DNA of 64,000 nt from Acidobacteriota bacterium. Its GTDB lineage: Bacteria > Acidobacteriota > Terriglobia > Acidiferrales > UBA7541. A program made the position numbers and the translations under genes. Positions 62,033-64,000 of this stretch are shown one piece after another; position 1 is the stretch's first letter; each line of letters begins with the position of its first letter. The stretch is from the NCBI GenBank assembly GCA_013289585.1, contig JABCZR010000015.1, positions 62,001-126,000 of the forward strand, given 5' to 3'. A model generated the notes under the pieces. That model was not told where the DNA came from. It did no database searches and saw only the letters and a program-made list of their open reading frames with translations.

Positions 62033-62895
62033 GGGAGACCCTCGCCCGTGGAACTTGCCCGCGGGGAAATACTTTGTTGCGAAGAAATGTCGACCGCCTG
62101 GCGGTCATTATCAAAACTAACACGCCGCGCCGCGGTGAAAGCATCGGAAAAAGGCGACGGCTGCGGCTCGGCGACTGCTCCATGCGAAGAAGTCGGTGCG
62201 TGAGCGCCGTGCAAATTTGTATCCGCGAGAAGCGGCTCAAGGATTTCGCGCAGAGCGCGGCGCCCGCGGAGAATGCGGGATTTCACGGTACCGATGCCGC
62301 ACTCGAGGACTTCGGCCACTTCGTCGTAGCTGAGTCCTTCGAGGTCGCGCAAAATCACGGCGCTGCGAAAGACATCGGGAATCTGCTGCAAGGCACCGTG
62401 GACAGCGACTTGAATTTCCAGGGCGGCGAGCTGCTCAAAAGGCGTGGCGCCAAGATCTTCGATTTCAATGTGCGCCTTGCCTTCTTCGGGCTCGGCGTCG
62501 ATGGAAACATTTTTCTGCAGATGGCGCTTGAACCAGCGCTTGTGGTTCAGCGCTTCGCGAATGGCGATGCGGTAGAGCCAGGTTTTCAAAGAGCTGCCCT
62601 GACGGAACTTGCGAATGCCACGGAAGGCTTTCAAGAAAACTTCCTGCGTGCCATCGGCGGCGTCGGAAGTATCGCCCAGCATGCCGAGGATAAGATTATA
62701 GACCGGCGCATGATAGTGCGTGACCAGCCAGTCGAAGGCCGTCTCTGAGCCGGCTTGCAGCTCATGGACGAGTTCGGCTTCATCGCGGCCCCAAGAAAGG
62801 GCACTGGCCCAATCGGACACTGCCGGCCTTTCCGACCCGATGCAACTCACCCTGCTGCTTTGGCGGGTCGATCGAGCCACCCTGCTGCGGTTCAT
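62029..62895 (-). CDS. ECF-type RNA polymerase sigma factor (RpoE-like)
   Basis: A 288-residue sigma factor. Region 2 covers about 50-115 (ETAFDWLVTHYHAPVYNLILGMLGDTSDAADGTQEVFLKAFRGIRKFRQGSSLKTWLYRIAIREALNHKRW). Region 4 covers about 160-220 (ALQQIPDVFRSAVILRDLEGLSYDEVAEVLECGIGTVKSRILRGRRALREIL). A non-conserved 70-residue C-terminal tail follows, longer than usual. It is co-encoded with the anti-sigma factor. A perfect inverted repeat lies just before its ATG and no ribosome site is visible. Confidence 0.92.
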   Translation of the reverse strand: MNRSRVARSTRQSSRVSCIGSERPAVSDWASALSWGRDEAELVHELQAGSETAFDWLVTHYHAPVYNLILGMLGDTSDAADGTQEVFLKAFRGIRKFRQGSSLKTWLYRIAIREALNHKRWFKRHLQKNVSIDAEPEEGKAHIEIEDLGATPFEQLAALEIQVAVHGALQQIPDVFRSAVILRDLEGLSYDEVAEVLECGIGTVKSRILRGRRALREILEPLLADTNLHGAHAPTSSHGAVAEPQPSPFSDAFTAARRVSFDNDRQAVDISSQQSISPRASSTGEGLP

Positions 62896-62901
62896 TTTAG
62901 C

Positions 62902-62927
62902 TCAGGGTTTGTAAGTACAAACCCTGA
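62902..62927 (-). promoter_or_regulatory. Perfect 11-base inverted repeat at the sigma-factor start
   Basis: TCAGGGTTTGT/ACAAACCCTGA with a 4-base loop ends six bases before the ATG of the ECF sigma gene. It leaves no room for a Shine-Dalgarno sequence between hairpin and start. It may be an operator or a translation-controlling RNA hairpin. Confidence 0.6.
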
Positions 62928-62965
62928 AACTCGCTCTTAGAACGATGAACCAGGCACGACTTGCG

Positions 62966-62984
62966 ACCCCGGCCAAGCCGGGGT
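62966..62984. repeat. REP-like hairpin (CAA loop)
   Basis: ACCCCGGC/GCCGGGGT with a CAA loop, the same style as CCCCGAC-CAA-GTCGGGG at 24214-24230. It lies in the non-coding block 62928-63753. Confidence 0.55.
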
Positions 62985-63144
62985 ATGACCGGGGACGTCG
63001 TCGAAATGTTCCCGATGTCCGCTCAGTATCCTTAGACACCGGGGGGAGCGGAGTTGTTTCCCGGGGTGGTGAAGAAATCTCGTGCCGTTGGCCATTGTTG
63101 CACCAAGGGAGGTTGGGTGCAATGGAACGGATGGTGGTGGAGAG

Positions 63145-63615
63145 TGATCAGAGATCAGAGATCAAAGACGCCTGGGGGGTCGGGATGAGCGAGACCGGTG
63201 ACTTGGCGCTGACCTAAGCAAGTCGTTGATTTCAATGGAGATGGCAGCTGAGCTAGTGTGGTTCTTGAAGAATGAGGATGCGCACCGGGGTTGTGGGATG
63301 CGCGTCGGGACAGGGATGGGAAGCACGCCGCCCCCCTACCATTTTTGTAAGGATGCGGTTCGATGGGAGTTACGGGGTGGGGGCTGCTAAGGATGTGTGG
63401 GGAAAGGAGTTAGAGCCAGACTCGTTGGCAGGGTGCAAGGCTTGAAGGTTGGCGGAGCATCGAGAAAAGACAGAGGCTACGCGCGGAAGCGCGCCGAGCA
63501 GGCGGAGATTTGATTTGGAATACACGAGGAAGATTAGCACGGAAGTACACTGGCTGTCAATTACTTTCTTGTTAGCATTCGAATGAAACTGTAAGGCATT
63601 GAAAAGACAGAGGCT
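63145..63615 (-). repeat. Repeat-rich intergenic element B with promoter-like boxes, related to 31.8-32.2 kb
   Basis: On the minus strand the order is: TTGACA (63555-63560), 18-base spacer, TAATCT with a TGC extension (63531-63536); a CAACCTTCAAGCCTTGCA-type microsatellite (63430-63452); two imperfect AACTCC...CATCCTTA units (63387-63413 and 63341-63372); then CTTACAAAAA and six G (63331-63350); and a TTTGATCTCTGATCTCTGAT tract (63145-63166). A 15-base perfect direct repeat, GAAAAGACAGAGGCT, flanks the promoter part (63464-63478 and 63601-63615). Most of 62928-63753 has no credible gene. Confidence 0.5.
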
Positions 63616-63753
63616 TGGAAATTTGAAAATGGAATTGCGGCGGAGATCTGGAACAACTATACCCGGGCAACCACGGCCTTGCAGATGGGAAAGCTATCCA
63701 TTGGGGTGGCCGTGCCTAGCAGAGCGAGGTGACTCACCGGCTAGCCAAGGTAA

Positions 63754-64000
63754 TCAGGATCGGCGCAATTTCTTGCGGTCCTGCTGGGCGAGGCGCGCCT
63801 TCACCAATTTTTTTACGAGAGCGGGAGAAAGCGGCTTGTCTACCGGGAAGCGGATGGTCCCTTTAGAGGTTCGGAAGCTCTTGAGTTCGTTTTTGAATTT
63901 CTCGATTACTGCCGCCGTAGGGAACAAACTGCAATGCTTCGGAAACGCGGCAAACCACACCAGCGGCCCTTTGCATTTGAACGCAGGTATCCCATAGCTG
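63754..64000 (-). CDS. DUF1801/YdhG-like protein, 5' end outside the window
   Basis: The frame is open to the window edge. The visible 81 residues read YGIPAFKCKGPLVWFAAFPKHCSLFPTAAVIEKFKNELKSF, then TSKGTIRFPVDKPLSPALVKKLVKARL. This is the standard second half of DUF1801 (iron-chaperone-like/YdhG) proteins, which share a fold with the Bacillus Fra protein. The N-terminal part is missing. The C-terminal KARLAQQDRKKL is typical. Stop at 63754. Confidence 0.85.
   Translation of the reverse strand, partial: SYGIPAFKCKGPLVWFAAFPKHCSLFPTAAVIEKFKNELKSFRTSKGTIRFPVDKPLSPALVKKLVKARLAQQDRKKLRRS

Overview
The window is a GC-rich (roughly 60% by eye), gene-dense chromosomal segment from a free-living, diderm-type bacterium. 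An AsmA-family protein, a Mla-type ATPase, an orphan ExbD-like protein, many secreted TPR proteins, an HD-GYP receptor and paired ECF sigma/anti-sigma genes fit an Acidobacteriota-like genome. Degenerate pyrimidine-rich intergenic repeats and small palindromic repeats also fit. This assignment is inference; there is no rRNA marker. I saw no rRNA or tRNA gene, transposase, integrase, phage gene or CRISPR array.

Layout. 1-17 kb, mostly + strand: 3' part of a TgpA-like transglutaminase, rimO, then a tight run yacG-pgpA-NHL protein-hypothetical-cinA-thpR-plsY-gpsA (phospholipid synthesis and housekeeping), an HD-GYP c-di-GMP phosphodiesterase, an odd ExbD-like protein, ftsY-ribD, a TPR lipoprotein/secreted protein, an aminotransferase and ribE. 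17-23.6 kb, minus strand: one probable five-gene operon of histidine kinase, sigma-54 response regulator, mobA, ABC ATPase and APC permease. 23.7-29 kb: groES-groEL under a consensus promoter with a CIRCE operator, a luciferase-like oxidoreductase, and a DUF47/Pit phosphate uptake pair. 29-34.5 kb: an ECF sigma factor with a small membrane protein, poorly coding DNA, a DUF2306 protein, a repeat-rich intergenic block with a perfect sigma-70 promoter, ribBA, and a ComEA-like protein. 34-49 kb: paired M16 peptidases plus DUF2520, a glycosyltransferase, uvrB, a PLD-family protein, AsmA, lepB and rnc. 49-58 kb: TPR, LssY_C, GAF and STAS proteins, a BrnTA toxin-antitoxin pair, an orphan antitoxin, DUF5996 and an NlpC/P60-like protein. 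58-64 kb: an aroF-dehydratase operon, a CAP protein, an anti-sigma/sigma pair, a repeat-rich non-coding block, and the edge of a DUF1801 gene.

The most notable finding is upstream of the DAHP synthase gene aroF (minus strand, 60244-60408). A sigma-70-like promoter places transcription start almost exactly at the ATG of an 18-codon peptide carrying Tyr-Ser-Tyr-Trp-Phe-Arg-Phe. It is followed by a stop-codon hairpin, a competing pairing and an intrinsic terminator before aroF. This has the layout of ribosome-mediated attenuation by aromatic amino acids, with a leaderless leader peptide. Other points of interest are a leaderless brnTA promoter with an overlapping palindrome, two related promoter-containing intergenic elements (about 31.8-32.1 kb and 63.3-63.6 kb), an ExbD-like protein lacking the membrane Asp, and a RibBA whose GTP cyclohydrolase II half has lost its catalytic residues.
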